A stretch of 64,000 bases of DNA from Paragonimus westermani (Eukaryota > Platyhelminthes > Trematoda > Plagiorchiida > Troglotrematidae): the NCBI GenBank assembly GCA_008508345.1, contig QNGE01000270.1, positions 166,779-230,778 of the forward strand, written 5' to 3'. The notes beneath the pieces are model-generated. The model worked only from the letters and a program-made list of their open reading frames with translations. It was not told the origin of the DNA and did no database searches. The translations under genes were made by a program, and so were the position numbers. Of the stretch, positions 47,922 to 62,300 are shown one piece after another (the stretch's first letter is position 1; the number at the start of each line of letters is the position of its first letter).

Positions 47922-50900
47922 ACACCAGGAGCTCGGAAATTTCACATTTGGACTTTGTTACTCACCCGTCCCACTGTCTCATATGGAATCCACCAAATGA
48001 TTCAGGGGATCGACTGCCCTGGCAGGATTTCTCAAACAGTTCACGCTGGAATCCACCAACGCCACTGCTGATCATAGAAATTGTATTACTAATGAGTAGT
48101 ATGGCAGATTTATGAATTTAGATGAGACCCGTGTAAATCATTGTCCAACAAAAACGATGAATTTCTGGCGGAGTTTTGACAGATAAAACATTATTTCATT
48201 TCACAAATAGTTCAGATCTAACACTTTCGACGAGATGGAGAAAAGTTCAGGGTAATTTGTTTCGAGTTACGCGTACTGGACGATTTAAGCAATGTTTCGA
48301 TGTAAATTATAGACTGATTGGTTAGGATAGCTGTTTATGCTTTCGGAAGTCGGCCCGAATATATTTCAGAGCATCTGTATATTATCAGTTGACTGTGTAA
48401 GACAAAGTACTATTTTTTTCACAACGTTGGAACCTTTTTTCAGTTGGAGTGCGAAATCACAGCCCCACAGATCTTAGGCGATATAGCAGGTTATGTATTC
48501 GTCTTAAACATACTTGTTCTGAATATGGTTAACCTTATAGGAGCATATAAATATCCGCAAAAATTTCACTTTGATACTGCAGTGGAAAAATGGCAAATTT
48601 CTCAATTAATTTCTATCTTAAGTAACAAAAAACGACAGTTTCACAAAATAGAATTCAAATGAACAGAACCATACAGCAAACCAAAGTGATTCCAGTGCTC
48701 TATCACCAGGCTAAATACGGCATGTTTATATTTATATATAGTATACAACTAGAGAAAGAAATATTAAGCGTTAGCGTCAGTTTGACAGGATGCATGAAAC
48801 CTAGCTATATGGTGTCGAACACTTGGGGTAAAGGAAGTTTGTGGGGGGAATTTTTCATCAAATCTAAGCAATAGTACTGTGCTGATCATGGGATTTTCAG
48901 TATCTTGAATCTGCCTACGCGAGTGTAAGCATGGAAGCAGAAGCTCATCATCGCGGGAGCTGTCCCGATGAATCGACTGAATCCCAGTTCGTGCGTCTAC
49001 AAACAGTTAGTGAAAAACACTTCGTTAAACTCGTAAGGAAGGGACTGTTGTCTTTTCACTCCATATTATTTTCGAAACAAACATTTCCAACTGATTTATC
49101 GTTCACGGGACCTAATAACTGATGGACTCCTCTACTCTTTATTTATCAATTATATACTACCATTTTAATCACTGGTAATTGGTGTACATTCTCGTATCTA
49201 TGCTCGACTTCTATGGTGGTTTAAACTATCTTCCACTCTTTCCGACTAGTCCCTATGAATTTTCTTGTCATACCTTTATTTTTTCTGAGCTCGCAATACC
49301 CTTTTGCTCCGTGGTTATTCTATCATGTTGCATCAGTTTCAAGGTCTTTATCGACAAGCATTCTTCAGCCGTAGGTACCAACTCATTTGTGAATTAGATG
49401 TACTGTTTGTCCCAGACATAATGGAATCTGCAGATCAGTGATGACGCTGACAGCACTAACTGAAACAAAAAGTATGAACTGGGTGGGTGCTTCCGGTGAA
49501 AATTTGACCGTTAAACACATACTACTTATTACGTCATACTTTATAAGCTTACAATGCTAACTAGGGAATTGGTGCAGGCGCAGTTTCTACACACTCCCAG
49601 TTAATGCTGTTTACATCAGCATAGACCTACCGATTCCAGTGAGTCCCAGACAAACGATACAACCAATCCCCAAATGAGTTAGTACGTACAACTCATAGCA
49701 TCTGCTTTTCCTATAGTAGGACGTCTGGGCGAAGTTCACTGGATGTGCTTACCTGAGGGGTGGAAACAACATGGTAGTGAAATAGCTCGAGCTTAATGTA
49801 AGCACTAACGCAGTAGGAATGGGGGGCACAAAAATGTGGATACAGTTGCAACATTCTTTTGAACCATAAATGATTGGTTGGACGATGCAAGACAGTGTTG
49901 CTCCAATCACATTGTGATTTTTAACTGTGTGAATAGCGGAGGGCTCTGCTGGTTGGCATTTGATAGACCAACATCATCAGGGTAAACAGAACACTCATGG
50001 TTGGTTGTAGTCGTGACGTTAGGATTGGTGGACCCGGAACTATAGCGCGTTGTGATGTGCAAGCGGCCATCCTGGGAATTGTGATTACCACATAGTCTTA
50101 GAAAATAACCGATGATATACGTTGAAAACGTCATTGCGCACTGTTGACTTTTTTCACGGGACAAATGGGAACCGACTGGACAAGAATTGCACATTTCTTA
50201 GGCAACTGATATGCGATCGGACAAGCGGGGTAAACAACCGCCTGCTCGAGTTGGAGTTTTTGGATGTAGGATGGAGCCTCACGGTGGTGTATATGCTAAG
50301 GTGAACACAAATGCCCGGTTAGATTTCCGTGAATAAGTTCCACATTTTAAAGGCAGACGGTGTTTTCCACCAAAGTGATTATGCCGATGTACCTCCTGGG
50401 GGTAATCTTCATTTTCTTCTTGGCAAAGGGTTGGCGATGGAAGTTTCAACATGGGAAGACAAATTCCTCCGATGTAAGGAGCTCAATACGAAGAGGGAGG
50501 GAGAGTGCTGTTATTCATAATACTGGTGTAATGTTGGCTCAACCAGACATCGCTGAAATACAAAAACCCATATAACCAATGTAAGACAAGATGTAGGATA
50601 TACAAATGGCATAGTTTAGGCATTAAAGAGTTCATCATGATGAACCATATTGCTTCGAACAAGTTCAACGGTATTCTTTTGTAAGTGACAGCGATATCTG
50701 ACAGCACTGTGTTTATTCCGGTACTGTCGAAAAGTCTTAATGTTCACTTCATTTCGTCCGAGTAAATACACCCAAATCTTAGCTTTAAAAACATATAACT
50801 GAGAGTACACAACGACTCAACCAAGTAACGACTACCGCATGGCAGTGACCTTCTTGGCTTTATCATAGAAAGTGTCCATTGCACTGCTTTATACTACATC

Positions 50901-53900
50901 AGCTATCTGGTTGATATCCAGAATCTCTTCAGAGCGACTGCAAGTTACTGTCGCACACGATTATAGTGTAGGTTGTCAACCCAAACAAATTCTGTTGTCA
51001 GTTGATCTTTATCGGAAGTGATTTTGACAGTGACATAAACTCAAGGTCTCGAAATGACTCCTACCAAAACTTGTCACTTGTACGTCGATAAAAACAACCT
51101 GTAGTCCACTTAGGACAGTGTGGTGATACACACTGTGCACGGTGTAAATTGGCTAAAATGTAAATTCACAGCACCTGAGTAGCGTTGCATAAGAGGCGGA
51201 CGTGATAGGCGACAGTGTATCTTCCAAGAGGAGGTAGGAATAATCTGTTTGAGTGCTACAAAGCAGCCATCACGACAAATACCCGACTGTATAGGAATAA
51301 GGAAAATGAAGATTATAAACTTGTAAAGATTTTTATCACTGATGAGGTTCAGGCGTTCAAAGAGTACAAAAACACTCAAACCATGAGGATTTATTTAGGA
51401 GAATTGAAATTAAAAGTGCATGACTTACCATTTAATATCCAAAACATCGTACTCATTTCCGGTCGATAGCTTTGTGAGAAAGCCACCGAAATATCTCAGT
51501 AGTTGACAGAAGCTATGCCATCAGCGAGAAACCGTTGTTCTCAAAATTTTCCTCTAAGAAGCCGTATCAACCGATGTCCTCTCCAAAGAAAATGAGTAGA
51601 TAAGTTCGCAGCCTCAATGGGGAAATAGCTAAGATGCCTATAATTTGGGTAGTTACAGTAGTCGAACAGAAGAGAGGAAGCCAAACTAGCTAGTCCCATG
51701 CACACGCTCGTATTGAAGAGGAAGAAACGAACTAATCGATAGAAACGAATGACCTTCTGCCAACAAGTAGTGTAAAAAATGACACTCTTAATGACAAAAC
51801 GATGCAAGTAGCCCACAATTTACACAGTAGACATCCGATAAGTTTATCTACAAATTATGAAGCAGATCTGAATGCACAGATGACGAACAGGAGCAACTCT
51901 TCTCGGTTATGGAAGTTGAATACCATCTATAGTCGGAAGGACATTTATCTTACACAACGGGCATTCTGTTCAGACAGAACTTCATCTGAAACGTAAATGT
52001 TGCCTCCATGTTTCTACGTATGATGTTAACTGATCGCTTGAACTTTGGGATTACTCAAGCTGTTCAGTCAATGGAAAACAGTCACCAATACACGTTTTAT
52101 TCAGAATGGACTCGATGGTATCAGTCTAAATTAGCTGTGCAGGTGAGCATATCAGAGCACATTATCCGCAGAATGAGCCTTAGTGCGTTTTGATCTCTAT
52201 TCACCGCATGGGACGAAATTAGTTCTTGCCGAAAACGAGACACAGATGTCCCAATAAACCCAGATGTGCCAGAAACATTCCGGTTGCTGAGTTAGTTCAC
52301 TCCACCCATAAAGAGGATAAAAATCACAATTAAAATGAATGGTCCTTCTATTTTTCTGCCCGGATATTCGACTTTAATATCCCCAAGCACCGACTATTTC
52401 ACTGGAACGACCGTTCCATCCATTCGTGAACAGTAGTTTTGGGGAAATTTCATTGTAGTTGGTTCAGACCGACAATTCTGATTAGTAATCATTGATCACA
52501 GTGGTTTCTACTTCCACTTATCACCATACAATAATCAATTTTTGGATTATCGAATTCCTCTTCAATGGACATGACTGTCATACCTTCCCCTAAGTGGTAT
52601 TTTACATACTTCCTTAGCGGCAATTGTTCACCCTGTATCAAACCTTTAACCACTTAGAAAACATGAACCGAAATATGTATACAACAACGAGACACACACG
52701 TAGCCACATTGGGCACACAGATGCCACAAAACTCATCAACAAACAAGGCCACAGGTGTCGACATGTCCTCATGTTGGACCTGTAGCCTCATTTTAGGTGG
52801 TACAGCTTGTTTTGGTCCCTACTACACTGGATTGGCGATCATATACGACAGTGTTGTCACCTACTGGCTTCTACCACAAACTGCCAGTACGCCTGTCCCC
52901 ACTCATGTCAACGATACAAATCAACCAGCCCAAGCATGCCTATTGACAAAAAAAGGTATCAGAAGCCAATGGGAGAGTTTCAAGTAATATGGAAAATTGA
53001 AAACGAAGAATGAATACGATAACTACTGTTATTGTTGAAATCTGAAAATCTAGTTGTTCCGTAAATTGCATACAGCGAGAATATACATGAAAGTGCGAAA
53101 TCGAAATGTATGATGCTTGAAAATATATGAATGGTTTATTTACGTGAAAAATTAAAAGCTTTTCCTGCTTTCCACAGAATGTTTCAAGAGGAAGTAGTGA
53201 GGTTAGCGAAGGCGTTCAGAGTTCAACATTTTTGTGCTAACAAGTTGGCAAGTTTCGTTTGTAATCGGTAGAGTTAATTTTAACCATATCGTCAAATTTC
53301 TGACATTTCCATAATCATCAACAATGTGAAGTAGATGGGATTGTATCTTATAAGAAGCATCTATCCGCGCTCGAATAACGCTGATGCGCACGAAACAGCA
53401 GACTCAGGGACCAACAGCGAATGCAACTAGTTCCGACTACTACTGGGTAGTAACGATTTAAATCGTCAAACAACACGTATCAACAGAGACTCCCTCTATG
53501 CACACTGGGGGGACCGTCGTGAAATGACAATTTATTCCTGAAAACAAATACGCTTTGGACGAATTCCAGGGCCTAGGAATTAAACACGTGGCTGCGTGAA
53601 TTCGGTATTGGGAACACAATTAATTAGACGCTGAACATTGGCCCAGTATCAAAAATCAAACTCGGACTGTTTAAATGACTGTGACCGCCATTACCAGCGA
53701 AACTGTTTTCCAACCCGTTCATGACCTGCCAGGACACGCTACCTTTGATTCGTAACAGTCCTGTCAGCTTGACGTTGTGGTTAAGCTGGTGCACGATGTT
53801 GATCCGGAAAGTTATGCAGACAAGAACTCCGGTCCTACCAAGTCATACGGGCCAAAGGTCGGCGCTCAGGCGAGAATTTGCACCCATGAGACTGCATATC

Positions 53901-53907
53901 ATACTAT
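47922..53907. other. AT-rich stretch with no well-supported gene
   Basis: SINE-flanking sequence to about 48010, then scattered frames. The stretch ending GCTGTGCAG|GTGAGC at 52140 has a good donor and reads FYSEWTRWYQSKLAVQ, a possible isolated exon. The small frame at 52721-52987 is listed separately. Confidence 0.5.
52721..52987 (+). CDS. Possible small mitochondrial-type membrane protein (DMAC1-like), tentative
   Basis: ATG at 52721 opens an 88-codon frame starting MPQNSSTNKATG. The segment SSCWTCSLILGGTACFGPYY resembles the Cys-Trp-x-Cys-x3-Ser-Gly motif and following hydrophobic segment of DMAC1 (TMEM261), a complex I distal-arm assembly factor of similar size. A second hydrophobic patch follows (LAIIYDSVVTYWLL), then a hydrophilic tail. 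The resemblance is short, and the second Gly-rich membrane helix of the family is not obvious. It could equally be a chance frame. Confidence 0.25.
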   Translation: MPQNSSTNKATGVDMSSCWTCSLILGGTACFGPYYTGLAIIYDSVVTYWLLPQTASTPVPTHVNDTNQPAQACLLTKKGIRSQWESFK

Positions 53908-54058
53908 TGACTGCGCAGGAGCATTTAGATGAAGAGGAAAGATTCTATGAGCACACAGCAAAATCAGCCTCACGACTGTAACTCTGCTATCCTCCAATTA
54001 CGAGAGAAAAGAGTTGGAAATTGTACCCTCAAGAAAAAAGCATCCCGATCCTCCAACG
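53908..54058 (+). repeat. RTE fragment repeated at 40774-40920
   Basis: Shares GATTCTATGAGCACACAG and TGTACCCTCAAGAAAA with 40805-40900, plus clear similarity between. It encodes DEEERFYEHTAKSASRL in one frame. Very likely part of the same LINE family as the relic at 40774-41860. Confidence 0.7.
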
Positions 54059-55799
54059 TCAACAAATCGGGTAGTAATAATCACTAAGGTCAAAATCCTT
54101 CGACATTCTTAGAAAGTCCGATATGGCTTCGAATATATCTACTGAGCGTGACACTGGTTAGAAATAGACATTGATGCCTTAATCGCCGCACCCTTCGACT
54201 AGGCGGTCTCGTCGGTTTCAATTGAGTCGGACGTGGTTCATTAGTTTCGGATGGAATCCTCCAAGAAAACCATATATCATGTTTCCCGACAGGTCAGACT
54301 TTTGCGTCACCGACCTCGGATGGGGTCCCTCGGAAGACCTCTGTTCTGTGGCACAAACAACCGGAAAGCACTACAAGCCATCGTTCTCAGTAGTGACACT
54401 ATTCAAACCATCACATTTCCCCGTTCTGTTTTACACTTCCTGTACCTTCAGATGATAACTGCTTCCACAAGCCAGGATAACTGGTATACACCAGCGCTTT
54501 TAATAACTGTGATCTGTTCGACTCAGTATATCGGATAACCACTGTTCGTCCAAATCGGAAGAGCTATGTTATGTTATGTCCCGATGGATAAGGGCTCAGA
54601 TACCATAGAGAATACGTTTGTTACGTGTTCGGTGGCCATCTGAAAACAGAGCAAAAAACCGGCATAGTCGTGCTGGCGTGGTTTAAAAGTTCAACTGGAT
54701 GGACTTGCTCCAGAAGAGAATCGACGTGGGAGTTTGTTTAAGTACAACGTCCCAACAATGACTGGAAGCTTGTACAAGTATGCATATTTCACGGTATCCT
54801 CATTTAAAATCCTGTATTTCAAGGAGAGGTATTGCGTCACATACAGACCATTATGTACATTCCAACCGTGAACACAACTTGATCACATAACATTCAGTCA
54901 TAGGTGATTCCACTCTGGTTAAGGGTGTGCATTTTGGAACAACTATCCGGACTAGGATCTTACTGTGCTATGTGCCCATCTCTTTCCGTCATTTACTCAA
55001 CGATCATATACTAGTAATTGCAATGAGATCAGAGAGAACAGAGTGGAGAATGGTTACCAAGTGGTATTGATGAACAAACTTGGATCAACGCAAGCGAAAG
55101 CAACCGATTACCGGGAATAAATTGCAATAGCAATGAAATACGTTTGAAGGGAGCCGTGCAGTTGCGGCACGAGTAAGGAAGTTACGTAGATGAATCGCAT
55201 AAACAACATTCAGCAGACCACCCCAACTACGAAAGTAACCACCCCCGAGGACCTAGATACAGACTGAGGGAATCCTGCGTAAAATCGTGAGCATCACCTA
55301 GTCAAAAGATGCGAGGAACTTTTTGCTTCAGAATAGTTGAATGTTACTTCTAATGATCTACAACTGCGGTAGCTGTCGTCCACGTGTCCGTTGGACCGTA
55401 TGCGGAAGGGTTAGTTCATTTATTGTAAGTTACTCACGCTGACTTGACGACTGAGCAAAACATTCCAAGGAATGCCACATCTGATCCAAACGGGATCAAA
55501 CAGATGACAAAACTCCAATGTTCGGTTGTCGTCTTTCTTAAGGTCCTCTATCAGAAGCCTAAATTGTTGACGAGTAACAGATACCCTCTGTTCTTTTCTT
55601 CTCAAGGAAGATGGTGATAGGTTAATCGCATAAATTGGTTTGGAAACTTGAAGTGATTCCTGGTGACTAATGTTTCTAAGAAGTTATGCTCTAAAAGAGA
55701 GATTCGAATTCCGTGTGAAAATCATGGAGACATCACCGGTTTGCGGTTGCTTCGGTTCATCAAGCTGATGGGAAACTGAGCATCCGATCCGACCGGGGG
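54059..55799. other. No supported feature
   Basis: Possibly more decayed LINE sequence, but I found no motif in any frame that I would stand behind. Confidence 0.4.
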
Positions 55800-56350
55800 T
55801 GCACTGACCACATATACGTAACCAGTGATCGTAGTCCCTTCAGACCTAGAATCTGTCATAGATTTGAATGCGCTTACTGTTCACTGGAAATGTCTACTTC
55901 ACAAGGGAATGTCACGGAAACGTGAACTTGTTCAGCTCACGTAGTAAGTAGGATAAAAGTTAATGTACAACTGTCTCGATGTTCATCACTCGGAGCTATA
56001 TTTAGCATGGCTGTCCTATTCCTCTCATCCTGTTTAACATCATGTATGACATTCTAAATGTCCTGTTCAGACACCAATGGCCTTACTATGAAGTCTGCTA
56101 CTTACACTTAGCTAACCAACACGAAAAAGGTAGATGACGCTATCCTGCTTGTCCACTTTTTCGGGGTTAAATAAGACAGATGGCCCGGCCAATCTGCATG
56201 AAATACGCAACGTGCTTTCAAGGTGCCACTTCAAAACCAGAGTGGACCAGTCCAACTTTTTTCATTGTAGTCAGTCCGCCGGAGACAGCTTACACAGCGT
56301 CATCTAGCGAGCAGCAATATTTGTAATATTACTGCTGATAGATCAGCAGG
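55800..56350 (+). pseudogene. RTE-like LINE relic (reverse transcriptase core)
   Basis: Frames in succession give SDLESVIDLNALTVHWKCLL (RT region before the fingers loop), HKGMSRKRELVQL, a decayed block corresponding to GCPISPFLFNIVMDDIL, and NTKKVDDAILLVH (motif C, one Tyr-Ala lost). Order and spacing match the RT core of RTE-type elements. Stops and indels throughout. Confidence 0.75.
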
Positions 56351-59300
56351 AGTAACGAAGACATGTTATCTTTGCCAACATACGTCACCCGTAGTGGCCA
56401 GAAGTCCGATTGTTGTCACAAGAAAAGGTGTGTAACGCTTGAGTGATCCATTTCTGTTTGCGATCAGGAGACATGATAACTGTACTAACGGGCCTGTTTC
56501 CTACATCAAGTAAGCTGATCGCATGCATTTGAAAGAAAACCTTGGACGCGCGGTTAATCGGCAAAACTACACGACCGCACAGCCTGCTTTGATCGGATCA
56601 CGTGCCTCGCGGGGCAGCTTGGCGATTACTGTAGCAGACAGCCCTATATAATTCATCCTGGGTACCAATCACCAGGGGCACTAGTTTGCCTTATTACGCG
56701 AAACACTGATGCAGCCCAACCCTAACAAGTATAATCGTTGTAGTAGAAATGGAAACTGTATTGTTATTCAATAACTATATACCTAATGTAATTTGTCCTG
56801 ACCGACCACCAAAAGTTGGAGATATGGAAAATAACACTTCTGTTCGAGACGCAAATGTGTCACAATCTGAAACTCCTATCCGGTGAGTTAGTAAGGTGGC
56901 TAAAAGTCAGTTACACCGCCGACTCGTGATACGGTCGTTGCGCTTATAACCTCAGACAGGTGCAGTACAGTGAGCGACCATCAACAAGCGACTTGCACGA
57001 CTATCGTGAGGTGTGTCAGTGCACCCGACATGTACAATGAACCCAACCATTTCCAGAAACGCGTCTGACGGTTTCCAAATTCAGCCCTCCTGAAAATGAA
57101 TGTCCAGTTTCCAAACTTTATGGGGTAGTAAACATGAAGTTGATCCCTTGAGGTTATCCGAAAGTGAATATTGCAGACCTCGCTGCGAAAATCTGCACTG
57201 ATGGTAACAGAGCGCAGCGACGAAGGTTCGCTATTGGCAAGGAAAGGATCAGGGTAATAAAGTTGACCACTTGAGCAAAACGTTATCGAGGAACAGACTG
57301 GATGAAAACAATTGGAATCACTGCCCACTTTCCAGGCATTATTAAATGAATTACACACTAACAAATGGTCAAGAGAAAATGCCCAGCGCACTGTTCATTG
57401 AGTACACAAGACATCGAGCAGCACTTTTCATCGGAGATCGTACCACTTTTGGATGGAGATGCATCATATGCGCGGGTACGACCGACCTTCCAGACATTTA
57501 CAAGTGGACCCAAGTATTATGTTACAAACTCCAAACGTTACGTTCAATGCTTACCCAGATGATAACAATTTCTTAAATCTATAAGCATGTGCTTCCTTTC
57601 AATGCAAACCTGGGAGTCGATTGGCAAAACCGATCGTTGTAATCCTTTTAAGAGAGGACCGCTTGTACTTGAAAAAAATCGTTCTTGTTGGTGGTTGACT
57701 CTTCCCACCGAGTGTGTGACTTGCGATGGGAAAACTGACATTTTTAAAACACTCTGATAGAAAACACATTAATCCAAAGTGAAGAAGTTACACAGACATG
57801 AACAATTCACCTGATCCGAACAAAGTCAATCACAGTGATTCGCGTACTCTCAGTCCACTACCACAAGTTCAATTTTAGAAAGTTACTTGACTTGTGAAAC
57901 CTGACGTAACTGAACTATCTGGTAGGACATCGTGATAGCTGAAACTTTATGAACTGTGACGGCATGAACGTTCGTGGTCAGCACGGTTTTGGTTGAAATG
58001 TCAGCTTACCAGTGCAAAGCTAACCTTGGGAAATACACACCTATGACGTCATCCATTTCTTCGTTAATTGGCAAATGTGATTTCAGAAAAATCCCGTAAA
58101 CCACAACTATTTTACAGTGTTATCCTTGGGTTATTAATGACCAGACTTGATTTTTTAAATTTCGTCCATAAATCAATCAAACAAACATACGAAAGACGAG
58201 GTTACATTTGCTTCAATCCGACCATGAATACCATCGGTTGAACCGAAGAAACAGACCAAATTTGTTGTACTGAGATTTCGAATCAAAGCACTTTTATAAG
58301 CAATAACGATTTGCACTAATCAAACGATCTTGATAAATCCAGTGAACAAAACCCGGATGGCATGAACTGAGAGATAAACAATGTATCAGATGAAAAATTA
58401 CGTTCTATCCTCCAAAAAACAACGAAATTTCAGGTCAGTCACAAGGTGCGCAGTTTCGTGTGTGTGCACGTTATATGCAACCCACTATTCGTTAACCTAT
58501 GAAGAAAAGTACATTCGTGTCAGCCGTATCAATGCAATGGAACAAGTTACTAAAAATTCAGCTTTGAGATGTATGTTGACATAGACTCCGATATCGGAGT
58601 TACTGAGTAGAAAACAGTCCAATGAATTCGTAGACTTGAGAAGGAGACAGAGTGACGAGCACAAGAAGTATCATAGCCTGCCTAACATCTGCTTTCATCC
58701 TATCTGAGGATCACCGGGAATTGTACAAGTTGAACAAAATCGAAACTACCGAGCACACACTGTTAGAAAGGAAATGTCGGACAGTCAACCAATGACTGCA
58801 GATAAACCTAATCTTCTCATTCTATGTAACAATTTAAGTGTGCAGTTAACTGTGTTGAGTTACATAACGGATGTTACGATCAGGCTGCTTAGAATGCAGT
58901 TAGGATTATGATTCGTACAAAACATCACTATCACCGATTCGAATTACGGTATCAAAGCCGTAAGTTAGAACTTTCTAGCACATTCAACCTTGCCTGAAAC
59001 CGAAGATTATCCGGAGCGTTTCGAAATTTGGTACTTCACCAAATACGACGTCCAGGAAGACAGAATAATTTTCTCTTAAACGCTGCCAAAAAATGCCCTG
59101 AGGCGCATATAACCTGCGAATATTGAGCTTGTCGAATGAATAAAAGCTGACACGCTGGTGTAGATGAATAACCAACATGTAGTTAAACCTCATCTTACAC
59201 TGCAAAACGTAAGCAACACAAAAAAATTTGAAAACCAGTAACATTTTCTCACTGATGATAACAGTTTACCAGCACTTTAGCAGAATTACTATTCCTGCTC

Positions 59301-62300
59301 AAATCTGCAGTTCACAGAGGGAATTCTGCGTGAACACTTTCGCGAAAATTGACGTAGCGGAAGGTCCACTGGCCGGAGTTCTTTCCATCAAAATTCAAAT
59401 GTGACGCGATGAATTGTGTTCAGATATCAATCGATGAAAATTCCACCAAAATATCCCAATGGAAGGCCTATGTTAACTGTTCTCACTTGGTTTATTGTAT
59501 TGAAAATGTGAATTTGTGCCAAAATTGATCAAACTAAGACGGTTCGAAATCATGTTATTGATTTGATCCATTCACTGTATCAACTCCGATTCGTAAACAC
59601 TGTCCATTGCGTTTAACTGTACTAGACAACTTCATCGTTTAATCTGAAGTAGTGGAGAACTGCAGCAATCAGTCACTGTAGATACAAGTGCCGAACCCAC
59701 CTGTTGTCGTAAAATGTCTTCTTTCAAAAGTGGTCATTCGCTGTACGGAAAATGCTTTTAAAGGAAAAGAAATCTCTTCCTGTGCTTGGTTATATACACG
59801 TAGTCCGGCAGATGAACCGTAGAATCATGCCAATCGTGCGTGGTCCTCCACTCGAATTCCACCGAACTTCCAAAAATTTCCACCGCATTAACCGGTGGCC
59901 ACAAAACGTAATTTGATTCTTTGTATTTCGTGTGTGCGATTCAACCATTACATATCACCGGCTACTGTTCCGAAGTTACTCGAATCATTATACCTCCAAA
60001 AGGAACTGGAATTTATGATCTTAGTAAATCCGCAGATGTGACCTTATTTGATGACATTCACTTATATCGCCGCAGCGATATAAGTGAATACCTAGTTCAT
60101 AGGAGATGGGTTCAGAGCATACAAACTCAAGACAAATGCTTCTCCTACTTTTTCCAACACATATCTGAATGTAAAAACCATCGGATACGACGGACTTTTT
60201 CGGGCAAATTCCGATAGTTCAGAACCGGTGTTCATATGCTACCACAATCTACACTCTCTGATACAAAGCTCCACCTCAATAAGAAGTCCGTTGTCAGGTT
60301 AAGGCCAAGTACGCAGGCTGACATCCATTGAACAAGTCAATCAAGCAGTCAATTCGCCACACATGAAGGACTGAGCTAAATGTACAAAGTAGAAGTGTGT
60401 GTTCATACAATGGGATTCAATGTTGAAAATGTACAAACATCGTCAATGAAAGAAGCACAAGGAAGTACTTGTTCATTATCATCATTAACAATACACCAGT
60501 GATAGGCTACCAAAGTCAATTAACGTCAATGTGCCTACGTCATACAAACAGATAAACGATGCAATTCCTTGCCATTTTCGCGCCTCCATCCTATAACGTG
60601 TCAATACCGTAGAGTATTTCCTAAATTCTAACGACTAACAGCATTTCGCTTTTGCTCCGTAATTATTTTGCATCATCCTCTCACGTTGCTTAAATCGATC
60701 AGAGTGACCTAGCAACACAATTTGTGAATACTGACTTGTTCTCTCTGGGTGCGCATTCACATCACGGTACCACACGGATCTTTTACCCTCTCTTTTAGTC
60801 CCACCGTAATACACATTCTGTCACAGCTCACTTCGAAAACTTAGACACCAATCCATAGCAATCGTGTTTCTCGGATATTGGTAAGTTGGAGTATTGTGGT
60901 GGTCATCTCGAAGGTCAATGGATACGTGAATTTAAACCCGTCTATATGGTAACTTTTCTCACCTAAGAGACTTTCTGTGTTTGTGCTCGTGAAGAGCACC
61001 TACATTCAATTAGGACATTCAGTAACTGGTACCTGAACGCTACACCCTCTCACGGATCCCTATGGCTAAGCTAAAACATTTGTAGATATTTTGCAAACAA
61101 AATAATTAAGGTTGCAAGTGAGGGTGAAACAGAAGTCTTGAGATTTATTCCTTGTGGTGTTCATCGCTTCGCATTAATAATTATCTTCATCAGAAGAATA
61201 AACCCAAATAACCGCTAGTTCCAGTCAAGCTCCCTTGCCCCAGAGAAAAACAAGACCTACAATGATCAGCCTGTTGAAAACTGTCTTCATTTCTCTAAGC
61301 CAAGTGATAATGACTACACACAGTTTTGTGCAAGTTGTTTACGAAATCCACAAACACTGGAGTCATGAAACTACTGCTTGCGACTTGACAGCTTCAGCAG
61401 AACGAAAGAGCACCTGTACAAACGTGTAACAATAGTGTACATGAACCAATAATCAACGGTGGATGCATTGGGAACAAATGTACACAAACATTTCAGTAAT
61501 AGAGAAGATAGGTTGGATAACCGTCATGGTGATGAAGGAACCAGCTGATCCAGAAATTCCATGCTGTCACCTAAAACGCAGAAGCAGAAATTCCATAGAC
61601 GGTAAGGTCAAACACAAGTCAGACAACGAGCACGCACGAGTGAACCAAACGGCTGGTTTTTTGTAAGCACTTGAAGAAACATTGTGTCAAGCATCTAGGC
61701 AAGTGAATAAATGCTTAAAGCTGACAAATCCGCCCAAATTCAGGCAAATAAATGGGAAGTTTATTTGACAATCCCACACACTAACAGAACGAACCCTAGT
61801 TTACGTGAAGTATTGTAGAAAACAGATAACACCATAAGGTGAAGTATGTGATACTCTTAAAGCAGAATTAGAAATAAGGTTTTGAGAGAGAATGTGCTTT
61901 TAATAGTCAACATTGAGTAAGGGTAAGGAAACAGCTAATACGTGGAACCTTTTTGGAAGAGACCGTACCATATTAGGATAGTCATTGTCACTTACAATAT
62001 AAGTATACTAGACAGTGAACACCGTTTTCGGTGGAACTGACTAAAATCAACAGAGCTTCTACATCAGAGAGTAAGGCAGTGGCACTACGGCACAAGAAAA
62101 TATGGAAAACAACAATGTCAGAAAGAAGTTACACCAGGCTACGGTTGTAAAAAAAACAGGCACTTTGTCCAAAGCATATCGACTTCCAGATGAAGCGTCA
62201 AATTTCGAGGTTAACTTCCTGCGGATTCAACCATCCAAATGGGTTTGGGATACTTAACCATGGGTATCTAATCAATTCCTATCAATTAACAACGTTGGTA

